From: Cohnella abietis | GTDB lineage: Bacteria; Bacillota; Bacilli; Paenibacillales; Paenibacillaceae | Direction of reading: 5' to 3' | Length of the DNA stretch: 64,000 nucleotides | Assembly: GCF_004295585.1 (NCBI RefSeq) | Contig: NZ_AP019400.1 | Coordinates: forward strand, 4,314,001 to 4,378,000 | Part shown: positions 19,242-28,757 of the stretch, in pieces | Layout of the letters: every line of letters begins with the position of its first letter | Numbering within the stretch: position 1 is the first letter of the stretch | Translations under genes and position numbers: made by a program | Notes under the pieces: generated by a model | The model's input: only the letters and a program-made list of their open reading frames with translations | Told to the model about the DNA's origin: nothing | Databases searched by the model: none

Positions 19242-20162
19242 TCATTGTGCAACTGCGGTCGCTGCAGTGTTCACCGAGATGATTTGCACTGATTTGTCGA
19301 TTTTCTTAATCAATCCAGCCAGCACAGTGCCCGAACCGATTTCCACGAAGGTATCGACTCCCTCACCGATCAGAAACTTTATCGTATCCTCCCACTGAAC
19401 GGGAGAAACAACTTGTTTCACAAGCAGCTCGCGAAGCTCTTCACCAGATGTAACAGGTAAGGCATGTACGTTAGCTACAACAGGCACTTGAGCGACATTG
19501 AATGATATCTTCGACAGCTCACTCGCTAAATTATCAGCCGCAGGCTGCATAAGAGAAGAGTGAAATGGTCCGCTCACATCAAGCGGTATTACTCTCTTAG
19601 CTCCCGCTTCTTTGCCTCGTTCAACAACTGCCGCAACTCCCTGAGCGGAGCCTGATACAACAATCTGACCAGGACAGTTGACGTTAGCTAGCTCCACAAG
19701 CGCTCCCGATGCAGATATATCTGTGCATAGTGCTTGCAAGGCTTCACGTTCTGCGCCAAGCACCGCTGCCATCGCACCTTCCCCGCTAGGTACAGCTTGC
19801 TCCATAAATTGACCACGAGACCGTACCAGTCGAATCGCATCCTCAAAGGATAATACTCCTGCCGCTACAAGTGCGCTATATTCCCCTAAGGAATGTCCAG
19901 CAACAAAATCAGGAGTAACGCCCTGGCTCTTATAGGTTTCAAGCAAAGCTATGCTTGTTGCCAAAAGCGCAGGCTGCGTATTAGCTGTCTGACGCAGTTG
20001 TTCATCAGGACCTTCAAACGCCAGCTTCGATATCGAGAACCCTAGTGTTAGGTCAGCTTGATCAAATATAGCTCGTGCTGCGGGATTGCTCTCATAAGCA
20101 TCTTTACCCATGCCTATCGCTTGCGCACCTTGTCCGGGAAATACGAATGCAATCTTACCCAA
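19242..20162 (-). CDS. fabD: Malonyl-CoA-ACP transacylase
   Basis: Transfers malonyl from CoA to ACP. The nucleophile is in GHSLGEYSAL near residues 89-98 and the N-terminal motif FVFPGQGAQ is intact. TTG at 20162 with a GGGAGG site seven bases upstream is the best start, giving 306 residues; the GTG at 20183 overlaps that ribosome binding site. Lies between fabH and fabG. Confidence 0.95.
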   Translation of the reverse strand: MGKIAFVFPGQGAQAIGMGKDAYESNPAARAIFDQADLTLGFSISKLAFEGPDEQLRQTANTQPALLATSIALLETYKSQGVTPDFVAGHSLGEYSALVAAGVLSFEDAIRLVRSRGQFMEQAVPSGEGAMAAVLGAEREALQALCTDISASGALVELANVNCPGQIVVSGSAQGVAAVVERGKEAGAKRVIPLDVSGPFHSSLMQPAADNLASELSKISFNVAQVPVVANVHALPVTSGEELRELLVKQVVSPVQWEDTIKFLIGEGVDTFVEIGSGTVLAGLIKKIDKSVQIISVNTAATAVAQ

Positions 20163-20207
20163 AGTAATTCCTCCCTTAGCCACGCGGCATAAACATTAAA
20201 AATAAAC

Positions 20208-21194
20208 TTACCAAACCAAGACAGAAGCGCCCCAAGTTAATCCGCCGCCGAATCCGACAAGTACAAGGGTATCGCCTTCCTTAACGCGATTTTGTTCCAC
20301 TGCTTCAGCAAGTGCAATCGGTATGGAGCCGGCTGAAACATTTCCATAACGGTCAAGATTGATCATTGCCTTCTCTTCTGGAAGATCCAATCTTTCCAAA
20401 GCGGATTGAATGATACGAATATTGGCTTGATGAGGAATAAGCAGGTCGATATCGGACTTTTCTAACCCGGCTTCAGCCAAAGCTTCCTCTGCTGCGCTTC
20501 CCATTATTCTAACGGCGAACTTGAATACATCCCGACCGTTCATTTCAATAAAGTGGCGTCGGTCTGTTACAGACTGCTCAGTTGATGGATACCTAGAGCC
20601 ACCGCCACAAATTCGAAGCAGATCCCCACCAGCACCATCAGCTCCGAGCTTGAACGATTTAAAACCACGTCCTTCTGGAACTTGACCAAGAACAACCGCA
20701 CCAGCACCATCTCCGAAAAGAATAGCCGTATTGCGATCCGTATAATCTGTTATACGAGACAAGCACTCAGCACCGACAACGAGTACATGACGATACATTC
20801 CCGTTGCAATAAGTCCAGTCCCATTTGCTAACCCGTAAATAAATCCTGAACAGGCAGCAGACAAATCAAAGGCAGCCGCCTTCTTGGCACCAAGCTTTTC
20901 TTGCAGCAAACATGCCGTTGACGGAAAAAACATATCCGGAGTTATCGTCGCGACGATAATTAAATCGAGCTCATCAGCCGTAATTCCGGCCGCTTGTAAT
21001 GCGAGTATGGAAGCTTCATAAGCAAGATCGGAAGTCGCTTGTTCCGGAGCGGCAATTCTTCTTTCCCGAATTCCGGTACGAGTTACAATCCACTCGTCGT
21101 TCGTTTCCACCATTTGTTCCAATTCTTGATTTGTTAAGCGGCGGTCCGGAACGTATTTACCCGTTCCAAGAATGCCTACGGAAATTCCATTCAT
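20208..21194 (-). CDS. fabH: Beta-ketoacyl-ACP synthase III
   Basis: Starts fatty acid synthesis by condensing a short acyl-CoA with malonyl-ACP. It has Cys in DLSAACSGF near 113, His in PHQANIRI near 255 and Asn in RYGNVSAGS near 285. The ATG at 21194 gives 328 residues, the family length; an ATG at 21224 overlaps the end of plsX without a binding site. In Gram-positives FabH prefers branched primers, which this family member may also do. Confidence 0.95.
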   Translation of the reverse strand: MNGISVGILGTGKYVPDRRLTNQELEQMVETNDEWIVTRTGIRERRIAAPEQATSDLAYEASILALQAAGITADELDLIIVATITPDMFFPSTACLLQEKLGAKKAAAFDLSAACSGFIYGLANGTGLIATGMYRHVLVVGAECLSRITDYTDRNTAILFGDGAGAVVLGQVPEGRGFKSFKLGADGAGGDLLRICGGGSRYPSTEQSVTDRRHFIEMNGRDVFKFAVRIMGSAAEEALAEAGLEKSDIDLLIPHQANIRIIQSALERLDLPEEKAMINLDRYGNVSAGSIPIALAEAVEQNRVKEGDTLVLVGFGGGLTWGASVLVW

Positions 21195-21204
21195 GCGTCT
21201 CGTC

Positions 21205-22194
21205 TCACTTTCCGCTGAATTCATCGGCTAATGCCGCGATTAGCCTATTGCCGATTGCCGTGCGTGTTTGCCGAATTGCCGTCTTCATTGCATTCGCATC
21301 CGAGGATCCATGCCCTTTAACGACCAATCCATTAACACCGAGCAATGGCGCTCCATTATATTCATTATAATCCATTCTATCTCGAACCCGGCGAAAGCTT
21401 GGCTTAAGAACAGCTGCAGCTAGCTTAGAAGTAAAAGATGCAGTTAGTTCCTCGCGAAGCAGCTTGAAAATAGTCGAGGCTGCTCCTTCTAAAGCTTTCA
21501 ACAAAATATTGCCGGAGAAACCATCGCATATAATAACATCACATTGCCCATCCAATACGTCACGCGCCTCAATGTTACCTATAAAATTAATCGGCGCCTG
21601 CTCGAGCAACCCAAATGCAACCTTCGTTAACTCATTACCTTTCGCCGCTTCAGTACCCACGTTAAGCAAGCCCACTCTCGGCTTACTAATACCGTGAACC
21701 TTACTGCGGTAGAGGCTTCCCATTAGCGCATACTGTAGAAGATGCTCTGGCTTCGCATCCATGTTTGCTCCCATATCGAGAGCAAGCACACCCTGATTAT
21801 CCAATGTAGGGAAAATTGCCGCTAAACCTGGACGTTCTATTCCTTTAAGGCGCCCTAATACTAGCAGCCCAGTCGCCATGAGGGCACCAGTATTCCCTGC
21901 TGATATCATAGCATCTGCGTTACCTTCTTTGACCAGTCGTCCAGCCACAACCATGGATGAATCCGTTTTGCGGCGGACAGCCTTTACAGGCTCGTCTGTA
22001 TTATCAATGATTTCTAAAGCAGGCACAATGGTAATATTACTAGGAGCTCCCTTTCCCAACAAAGGCTGGAGCACCTCTGGATTACCAACTAAAATCAATT
22101 GTGTATCCGGCCATTCCGCTGCTGCAGACAACGCACTCTCGACGTGAGCATGTGGCGCATTGTCACCGCCCATAGCATCAATCGCAATCCGCAT
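21205..22194 (-). CDS. plsX: Phosphate acyltransferase PlsX
   Basis: Converts acyl-ACP to acyl-phosphate, the acyl donor for PlsY in phospholipid synthesis. The 329-residue protein begins MRIAIDAMGGDNAPHAHVES and has SAGNTGALMA near 97 and DGFSGNILLKALEG near 230. The ATG at 22194 follows AAAGGAG. It lies 13 bases after fapR. The fakA-degV genes near 52-54 kb could feed the same acyl-phosphate pool. Confidence 0.96.
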   Translation of the reverse strand: MRIAIDAMGGDNAPHAHVESALSAAAEWPDTQLILVGNPEVLQPLLGKGAPSNITIVPALEIIDNTDEPVKAVRRKTDSSMVVAGRLVKEGNADAMISAGNTGALMATGLLVLGRLKGIERPGLAAIFPTLDNQGVLALDMGANMDAKPEHLLQYALMGSLYRSKVHGISKPRVGLLNVGTEAAKGNELTKVAFGLLEQAPINFIGNIEARDVLDGQCDVIICDGFSGNILLKALEGAASTIFKLLREELTASFTSKLAAAVLKPSFRRVRDRMDYNEYNGAPLLGVNGLVVKGHGSSDANAMKTAIRQTRTAIGNRLIAALADEFSGK

Positions 22195-22207
22195 GAGCTT
22201 CACTCCT

Positions 22208-22792
22208 TTATGTTTTCGATTCTCCTGCGGACCGATAGATGATAAAGTTTCCTTGAAACACCATTTCTTCCCCTACATATGTAAACACTTCAACTTTAGC
22301 TTTTCCCTTTTGTTCACCACTAGCTCTAACATAAGCCTTCGCTATACATTTTTCCCCGAATCGAGCGGGACGAATAAACCGAAGATCTGCGGATGCCGTT
22401 AAAGCAATCTCGTCATTGATAACAGCGACAGCGAGTGAATTCGCTTGCGCAAATACATGATGTCCCCGTGCAATTCCTGATCGGGAAAAAACATGCTCAT
22501 CGCTAATCTCAAATAAAGAAATCCCACTCTTATCTAGCTGCAGATCCACGATGTCACCGATGACTTCGTGTAAGGGCAGAGATCGAACGGAATCATGTGA
22601 TCTCTCCGCCATTAGCTTCAGTCTTTCCCTAAGCTCCGGTATGGCCAATTCCAATCGATCCAAACGAATGGTCTGGATGCTAACCTTCAGTTGACGAGTC
22701 AGCTCGCGGTCGGTGAGAAATGGATTTTCGTCCAATAGCTCACTGAGCCTTTGATGGCGCTGACGTTTCGGGAGGCGTTCCAAGAGCACCAC
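22208..22792 (-). CDS. fapR: Transcription factor FapR
   Basis: Malonyl-CoA-responsive repressor of fatty acid and phospholipid genes. It has a DeoR-like HTH (FLTDRELTRQLKVSIQTIRLDRLEL) followed by the hot-dog domain with EHVFSRSGIARGHHVFAQANSLAVAVI and ALTASADLRFIRPA, where malonyl-CoA binds. No ATG fits the conserved N-terminus; a GTG (22792 or 22789) or TTG (22783) just before LERLPKRQRHQRL is likely, and the exact choice is uncertain. A FapR-like operator lies directly upstream, so autoregulation is expected. Confidence 0.93.
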   Translation of the reverse strand: MVLLERLPKRQRHQRLSELLDENPFLTDRELTRQLKVSIQTIRLDRLELAIPELRERLKLMAERSHDSVRSLPLHEVIGDIVDLQLDKSGISLFEISDEHVFSRSGIARGHHVFAQANSLAVAVINDEIALTASADLRFIRPARFGEKCIAKAYVRASGEQKGKAKVEVFTYVGEEMVFQGNFIIYRSAGESKT

Positions 22793-22812
22793 CGCTTTCT
22801 TGTAGATAACCT

Positions 22813-22829
22813 TTAATACCTGGTGCCAA
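22813..22829 (-). promoter_or_regulatory. Probable FapR operator upstream of fapR
   Basis: Minus strand TTGGCACCAGGTATTAA is a 17-bp imperfect palindrome close to the known FapR site TTAGTACCTGGTACTAA, with the ACC-n-GGT core intact. It overlaps a possible -10 (TATTAA) placed 17 bases after TTTAGC, the usual layout for repression. Confidence 0.65.
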
Positions 22830-22940
22830 AAAGAGGCTAAAGAAAAACGCGCCCGTATGCAACGACCGCAAGTAACGTCATAATCGCTAGAAATCAATCG
22901 ATTACGTTTCCCCGTCGTGAATCCAGACGCGTCCTAAGCT

Positions 22941-23114
22941 TTATTGCTTGATAATTTCACGCGATTTGTACGTACCGCATACTTTACAGACGCGGTGCGA
23001 AATTTTCAATTCGCCACACTGTTCGCATTTCACCATACCAGGAACAACCAGTTTAAAGTGTGTCCGGCGCTTGTTCTTGCGGGCTTTCGATGTTTTTGCA
23101 AAAGGTACTGCCAT
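22941..23114 (-). CDS. rpmF: 50S ribosomal protein L32
   Basis: 57-residue large-subunit protein starting [22 protein letters not shown]. The zinc ribbon is complete: CEQCGE and CKVCGTY, so this is the C+ form. The start has a GGAGGTGG site. Follows yceD, as in most bacteria. Confidence 0.97.
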   Translation of the reverse strand: MAVPFAKTSKARKNKRRTHFKLVVPGMVKCEQCGELKISHRVCKVCGTYKSREIIKQ

Positions 23115-23166
23115 TGCTGCCACCTCCTTATCAGGTCCAAATTCGTTACGGCTTTACAAGCCGAAC

Positions 23167-23685
23167 TTATTCTTTCTGAGATTTAAACCAATCCTGAAGC
23201 GCAGCCATACGGATATCAACCTTCCCCGTATTGCAACCGCACGATTGTTCATTCAGGTTAATCCCGCAATCCGGGCACAAGCCTTTGCAATCCTCACTGC
23301 ATAGGGGTGCATACGGCAATTGGACCACCAGCTCCTGCGCCAAATATGGCGAAAGATCGATCCGTTCCTCCGTTACCAGTACGGCTTCATCATCTTCATT
23401 CAACTCAGCTTCTCCATCTTTGGCAATCCGAAATTGCTCCTCAAAGGAAAGCTGAACGTTCTCATCGAAGATGTCCAAGCAGCGCGAGCACTGCATTCGA
23501 ACATTACAGGTGAGATTACCCGACACCAGAATTCGATCGTCAGCAGCTTCTGCGACTAAATCGTATTTCATAGGCTCGAGCGGGCTGTATTCCGGGCTGT
23601 TCCGGAACATGTCCGTCATGTCGAGAGTTCCTTGTAGCTCTAACGGCTGCTGCCGGGATACAAGCTCTTGAACTTTTAACAACAT
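23167..23685 (-). CDS. yceD: YceD family protein (DUF177), rRNA accumulation
   Basis: 172-residue protein linked to 23S rRNA accumulation in other bacteria and nearly always found before rpmF. Two CxxC-type pairs are visible: CSRCLDIF near 90 and CSEDCKGLCPDCG near 140, so it may bind zinc. The ATG at 23685 has a GGAGTG site. A near-consensus sigma-A promoter precedes it. Confidence 0.92.
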   Translation of the reverse strand: MLLKVQELVSRQQPLELQGTLDMTDMFRNSPEYSPLEPMKYDLVAEAADDRILVSGNLTCNVRMQCSRCLDIFDENVQLSFEEQFRIAKDGEAELNEDDEAVLVTEERIDLSPYLAQELVVQLPYAPLCSEDCKGLCPDCGINLNEQSCGCNTGKVDIRMAALQDWFKSQKE

Positions 23686-23710
23686 AAAATCACTCCAAAC
23701 AAACAAAAAT

Positions 23711-23740
23711 TATTATATCGAGATTAGGGGGTCTTTGTCA
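23711..23740 (-). promoter_or_regulatory. Sigma-A promoter of yceD-rpmF operon
   Basis: Minus strand TTGACA, 18-base spacer, TATAAT, both hexamers perfect, about 25 bases upstream of the yceD start. Confidence 0.85.
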
Positions 23741-23842
23741 ACAATTTCAGAGACTTATCAAGTAATCTTCTCTTGAAGACGTCTGCATGTTATATTGTGG
23801 CAAACAGGTACAACAGCTTTTACGTCCTTAAAATAGCTATAA

Positions 23843-23905
23843 GCTTGTACCAACGAACAGAAGAGTATAAGGATATAGTAAATTATACTGTGTGATCGTA
23901 CAAGC
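23843..23905. other. Nested inverted repeats upstream of tmcAL
   Basis: Outer arms GCTTGTAC (23843-23850) and GTACAAGC (23898-23905) enclose inner arms AGTATAA (23864-23870) and TTATACT (23883-23889). All pair perfectly. The element sits 67 bases before tmcAL and could be a leader RNA structure or a regulator site. Confidence 0.55.
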
Positions 23906-23971
23906 ATAAACAGCTTTCTCTGCTCTTTTGGGGCTTGTGAAGTTACGTAAAACGATCAAAAGGAGACTGGC

Positions 23972-25207
23972 ATGTCAACAGTCGGAGTTATTGTAGAGTA
24001 TAACCCATTACACAATGGACATCTTTATCATTTGCAGCAATCCAAGAAAATAACGGGCTCGGACAATGTCGTAGCGGTTATGAGCGGTCATTTCCTCCAG
24101 CGCGGCGAACCCGCATTGGCTGATAAATGGGCTCGTACCGAAATGGCACTGCACGCAGGCTGCGATCTTGTTCTTGAGCTGCCAGTAGCCTACAGCTCAC
24201 AACCTGCGCAGTGGTTCGCTTATGGATCCATTGCAACATTAGAAGCAACCGGCGTCGTAGATAGTATCTGCTTCGGAAGTGAGAGCGGGGATCTGCAATC
24301 ACTTGAGATCATGGCTTCATTGCTTGCGGACGAACCACCGGAGTTTACTTCTGCTTTGTCTGCAAAGCTTAAAGAAGGTTTGCCCTATCCATCGGCATTT
24401 ACAGCAGCTGCTAAAGCTTATTTACAAGCTAAAGGAATGGACAGTCTATCATTCTCCCTTGAGCAGCCTAATCATACACTCGGGCTCCATTATTTAATGG
24501 CTTTACGCAAAATAAATAGTCCAATTACCCCATTCACCCTTCGCCGCGAAAAGTCTGAATATAATCAATCCAACATAACAGATGTGCAAATCGCCAGCGC
24601 TACTGCTCTACGTAAGCTCTTACTAGGCGATACCGGCTCATTAGAGCAACTCGTCTCCTATGTTCCACCATCCACAATCGATATTTTACAGAGGGAAATC
24701 GCTGCCGGACAAGCACCCATTCACTGGGGACATTTCACCCGCCCGCTCTTTCATGAATTATATCGCCAGCATCCGTCTCAGCTTGAGACTTACGCCGAAG
24801 TAACAGAAGGGCTAGAGCATCGAATCAAAAACGTGTTGACTAGCTTACCAGAAATGACCGTAACCTCACTGCTTCAAGCATTAAAAACCAAAAGATATAC
24901 TCATACAAAGCTACAGAGAATGCTTCTACGTATACTGCTCGGTCATCACAAAGAGCTGCTTAACGCCAACCGATTGGCCACGGGAGTCGAATATATTCGT
25001 GTGCTTGGATTTACAGAACGAGGGCAACGACTGCTCCACGACATGCGTAAAAAGGCGAAGGTTCCGGTTGTGACTTCCGCTGCAAAGGGAAACTTGCCTT
25101 ATCTCTCTCTAGATGCGCGTGCATCTGCCGTATATTCGCTTGCATTCCAGGATAATAGCCCCGCCGCAGCAATGCGCGATTATACTAAACCGCCAATTCG
25201 TATTTAA
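23972..25207 (+). CDS. tmcAL: tRNA(Met) cytidine acetate ligase TmcAL
   Basis: Makes N4-acetylcytidine at the wobble position of elongator tRNA-Met using acetate and ATP (YlbM family). The N-terminal nucleotidyltransferase fold shows GVIVEYNPLHNGHLYHLQ with the HxGH motif near 17-20, MSGHFLQRG near 40 and SGDLQ-type segments. Length 411 is normal. The ATG has an AAGGAGA site. It is transcribed divergently from yceD. Confidence 0.94.
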   Translation: MSTVGVIVEYNPLHNGHLYHLQQSKKITGSDNVVAVMSGHFLQRGEPALADKWARTEMALHAGCDLVLELPVAYSSQPAQWFAYGSIATLEATGVVDSICFGSESGDLQSLEIMASLLADEPPEFTSALSAKLKEGLPYPSAFTAAAKAYLQAKGMDSLSFSLEQPNHTLGLHYLMALRKINSPITPFTLRREKSEYNQSNITDVQIASATALRKLLLGDTGSLEQLVSYVPPSTIDILQREIAAGQAPIHWGHFTRPLFHELYRQHPSQLETYAEVTEGLEHRIKNVLTSLPEMTVTSLLQALKTKRYTHTKLQRMLLRILLGHHKELLNANRLATGVEYIRVLGFTERGQRLLHDMRKKAKVPVVTSAAKGNLPYLSLDARASAVYSLAFQDNSPAAAMRDYTKPPIRI

Positions 25208-25296
25208 CTAAGCTGATTCCAAATTGGACAAGAAGGTCTATCCCTCCCAAACAAGGCGTACATTGTATTGTACTTGTCCGTGGGAGGCGACATATT

Positions 25297-26553
25297 ATGG
25301 CTAAAGTTTGGAAACGAAGAGGGTCGGCCCTCCTTTCCATTATTCTCGGCACAGCAGCATTGCTTGTCGTAGCTGGAATCGTCCATTCACCTGGCGAAGC
25401 CTTTCGTGCTTCCTTGTCAGGTTTACAAATCTGGTGGCAGAACGTTTTCCCTGGTCTTCTGCCACCCTTAATGCTAGCAGAGCTTCTAGCTGCATCTGGT
25501 TTACTTCACGGCATAGCTACATTGACAGAGCCGCTAACACGAGGCTTATTCCGCTTGCCTGGTGCATCCGGCTGGGCGATTGCCTTTGGCTGGTCGGCAG
25601 GTGTACCAGCAGGCGCCAAAGAGACCGCTCGCCTACTTGAGGACGGCATGATAGAGAAGGATGATGTGGATACTGTTCTTCTTGTCTCTCATTTGCCGAG
25701 CCCATTCTTGGTTGTACTCGTTATTGGGTGCGCGTTTCTACAATCCCCGGAGCTTGGGTGGGCAATCGCTTTAGGACTTTGGCTTTCTGTAGTTGTAACC
25801 GGCTTTATATGGGCCAGAATTGCTAAACCTCGCAAGCCCAAAGTGCCACAGATCCCATTAAATCACCCCCGCGCCTTACTAAAAAGAGCCTTGCGTACAG
25901 CAGCAGATGCACGAAGAGATGATGGTCGCCCTCTTGGTAAGCAGCTCGCCGATTCCGTTACGAATGCAGTGGGATCTCTTATGACAATCGGCGGACTCAT
26001 GATGATGAGTGCTGTTGTCGTATGCTTAATTCAACTATTCTTCCCTGGCAATGACATTTGGCTTGCAGTACCAGGGTTCTATGAAATGCATCTCGGCGCT
26101 TACGAAAGCAGCCGCTCCGCACTGTTCTCCTCTGCCCCTGAGCAAGGAGCGGCTCTACTTGCTGCTGCTTTAGCCTGGAGTGGCTGGAGCGGCCTACTAC
26201 AAGCTCGTGCAGCCTTCAGAGCAGGCTCGGACTTCCCTTGGGGCAAAGTGATTGCAAGTCGTCTACTCCACAGTGCTATCGCCCTGCTTATAACCTACCC
26301 GCTCGCGTTGGCTGCCCTATCTAGCCCAGTGCAAAGCTTTATGACAAGCATATGGCCTAATCATTGGATTGCTCTAGAAGCTTGGACGACAACAGGCCCT
26401 CTGCCTAGCGGCTGGGGACACCTCACTGAAAATATTATAATAGCATTGGCCAGCTTTGCAGTTTTTCTACTGCTCGCCTTGTTCGCCTTACTCATCCGTC
26501 CGAAAACGCCAAAAAAAAGAGACAACACCCTCCCGCCTTCTTCACCTCAGTAG
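25297..26553 (+). CDS. ylbJ: Sporulation integral membrane protein YlbJ
   Basis: 418-residue membrane protein with about eight hydrophobic helices and the family motifs WWQNVFPGLLPPLMLAE near 48 and FGWSAGVPAGAKETARLLEDG near 100, related to nucleoside recognition (Gate) domains. In Bacillus subtilis ylbJ is expressed in the mother cell under sigma-E and needed for spore cortex formation. The ATG follows GGGAGGCG. Upstream GTCTATCC...CATTGTAT is only a weak match to a sigma-E promoter. The tail is hydrophilic and Pro/Lys-rich. Confidence 0.92.
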   Translation: MAKVWKRRGSALLSIILGTAALLVVAGIVHSPGEAFRASLSGLQIWWQNVFPGLLPPLMLAELLAASGLLHGIATLTEPLTRGLFRLPGASGWAIAFGWSAGVPAGAKETARLLEDGMIEKDDVDTVLLVSHLPSPFLVVLVIGCAFLQSPELGWAIALGLWLSVVVTGFIWARIAKPRKPKVPQIPLNHPRALLKRALRTAADARRDDGRPLGKQLADSVTNAVGSLMTIGGLMMMSAVVVCLIQLFFPGNDIWLAVPGFYEMHLGAYESSRSALFSSAPEQGAALLAAALAWSGWSGLLQARAAFRAGSDFPWGKVIASRLLHSAIALLITYPLALAALSSPVQSFMTSIWPNHWIALEAWTTTGPLPSGWGHLTENIIIALASFAVFLLLALFALLIRPKTPKKRDNTLPPSSPQ

Positions 26554-26579
26554 TGCGGCGGTGCAGCGCGGGACACCGC

Positions 26580-27065
26580 TCTACAAGGGATGTTACTCAA
26601 ATGATTGTTGAATACATGAAACTACGATGTTTTTAATCGCACTCTCTGCTTGCCGGCGGGCTCGAGGTTTCATTAGCGATGTTATTCATCGCCTCTGCGA
26701 GGGATGTTACTCAAAAGATTGCTGCATACACGAAATTACGATGTTTTTAATCGTACTCCCTTCTTCGCGGCCGGCTCGAGGTTCCATTAGCGATGTTTTT
26801 CAATGTTTTTCATCGCTACCTCAAATTATTAGTATGAAACCTATCTGTTCCATAAACGGAACATACAACTAACGAACTGAGTAACTCTTATTTGACTAAA
26901 ATGTAATGGTTTTATGTTGCAACGAACTCCAAACACGCTATATCCAGTAAAGTAGTAACTTTCCTTCTGTATATGACTCAATAGAGCCACTGGGGTTCGT
27001 TAGACCAAATAAGAAGCCATTTTACCACCAATAAGCACGGTACAATTCGTTAGCTAAAAACACAC
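26580..27065. repeat. Dispersed intergenic repeat, copy A (with duplicated 5' module)
   Basis: Fills the ylbJ-coaD gap. Two 114-118-bp modules in tandem (from 26587 and 26701) both contain GATGTTACTCAAA, ACGATGTTTTTAATCG and ATTAGCGATGTT...CATCGC. Then come the hairpin GTTCC-ATAAAC-GGAAC and a core (26870-27054) with facing arms: TAACGAAC and AACGAACTCC on the left, GGGGTTCGTT and TTCGTTAG on the right, plus CTCTTATTTG opposite CAAATAAGA. Copies B and C match throughout. Confidence 0.85.
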
Positions 27066-27101
27066 AGTTCCCGCTTGAATACCAGATACGGTTCTCGATT
27101 C

Positions 27102-27178
27102 GCGGTACTTAGTTTGCGGTCTCGGTTTGCGGTACTATTTTTGCGGCACTCGTTTCAAGGCATTCGGTTTGCGGTAAA
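27102..27178. repeat. Short 14-bp tandem repeats after copy A
   Basis: The motif GCGGTACT or a close variant followed by a T run recurs at 27102, 27116, 27129, 27143 and 27171, spaced 13-14 bp (one 28-bp step). Confidence 0.65.
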
Positions 27179-27204
27179 CTCCATGCAATCCTCGGAGCAA
27201 CTAC

Positions 27205-27239
27205 AAAAAAAACTCTTGCCCATGTTTATGGTAAAGAGC
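27205..27239 (-). terminator. Terminator after coaD
   Basis: On the minus strand CTCTT-t-a-CC ... GG-gc-AAGAG closes a stem followed by TTTTTTTT, 40 bases after the coaD stop. Confidence 0.65.
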
Positions 27240-27277
27240 TCTTTCAATGTAGTTAGCCTTATGTAGTTTGGCTTATT

Positions 27278-28416
<1,139 letters not shown>

Positions 28417-28584
28417 TTTCTCAACCCCATCTTGTGATGCTAATCATGTTAATTATTATCTGTATAGTTAACTGGTGTTATGTTACCACAATCCCCTTCA
28501 TTACAAAAGTGTGAACATTCGTCCACTAGATGAATTTACACAAAACGTGAATATTTTTCCACACTAGCGTATATTTTTCTCGAC

Positions 28585-28722
28585 CAAGGTCACAATGATA
28601 GTACCGGCGCCGAGAGGTGTCGGGGACAACCGCGGAGAAGACTTACGTTTCCCCATAAGTTCTTCGTCCGGTTTCTCCTCTCCCATGCAGGCCCTCGTCG
28701 CGAGACGGGGGTCGACTTTTTG
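28585..28722 (+). ncRNA. csfG: Candidate CsfG-type sporulation small RNA
   Basis: About 138 nt with a long structured body and a strong terminator, no ORF. GAGAGG (28612) pairs with CCTCTC (28677), AACCG (28628) with CGGTT (28669), GAAGACTTA (28637) with TAAGTTCTTC (28656). The bulge GGGGA (28622-28626) complements the apical loop TCCCC (28650-28654), a likely pseudoknot. The 3' hairpin GGCCCTCGTC-gcga-GACGGGGGTC ends in TTTTT. In Bacillus the forespore RNA CsfG lies next to ylbH (rsmD), the same neighbour as here. GTGAATA (28551) with GTATATTT may be a forespore promoter. Identity is by position and form only. Confidence 0.5.
28690..28722 (+). terminator. Terminator of the candidate CsfG RNA
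   Basis: 10-bp stem GGCCCTCGTC / GACGGGGGTC with a GNRA-type loop followed by GACTTTTTG. Nearly the same hairpin recurs at 30359-30390. Confidence 0.85.
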
Positions 28723-28757
28723 TTTATTACCTTCCACGAACCCTTATCCTATATGCG

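Noticed and set aside
26580-27065. Insertion sequence
   Set aside because: No transposase frame, no target-site duplication evident, and the copies are too diverged for recent transposition; MITE-like origin remains open.
26627-27266. Small plus-strand ORFs within copy A and its flanking repeats
   Set aside because: They are not preserved in copies B and C and have no ribosome binding sites.
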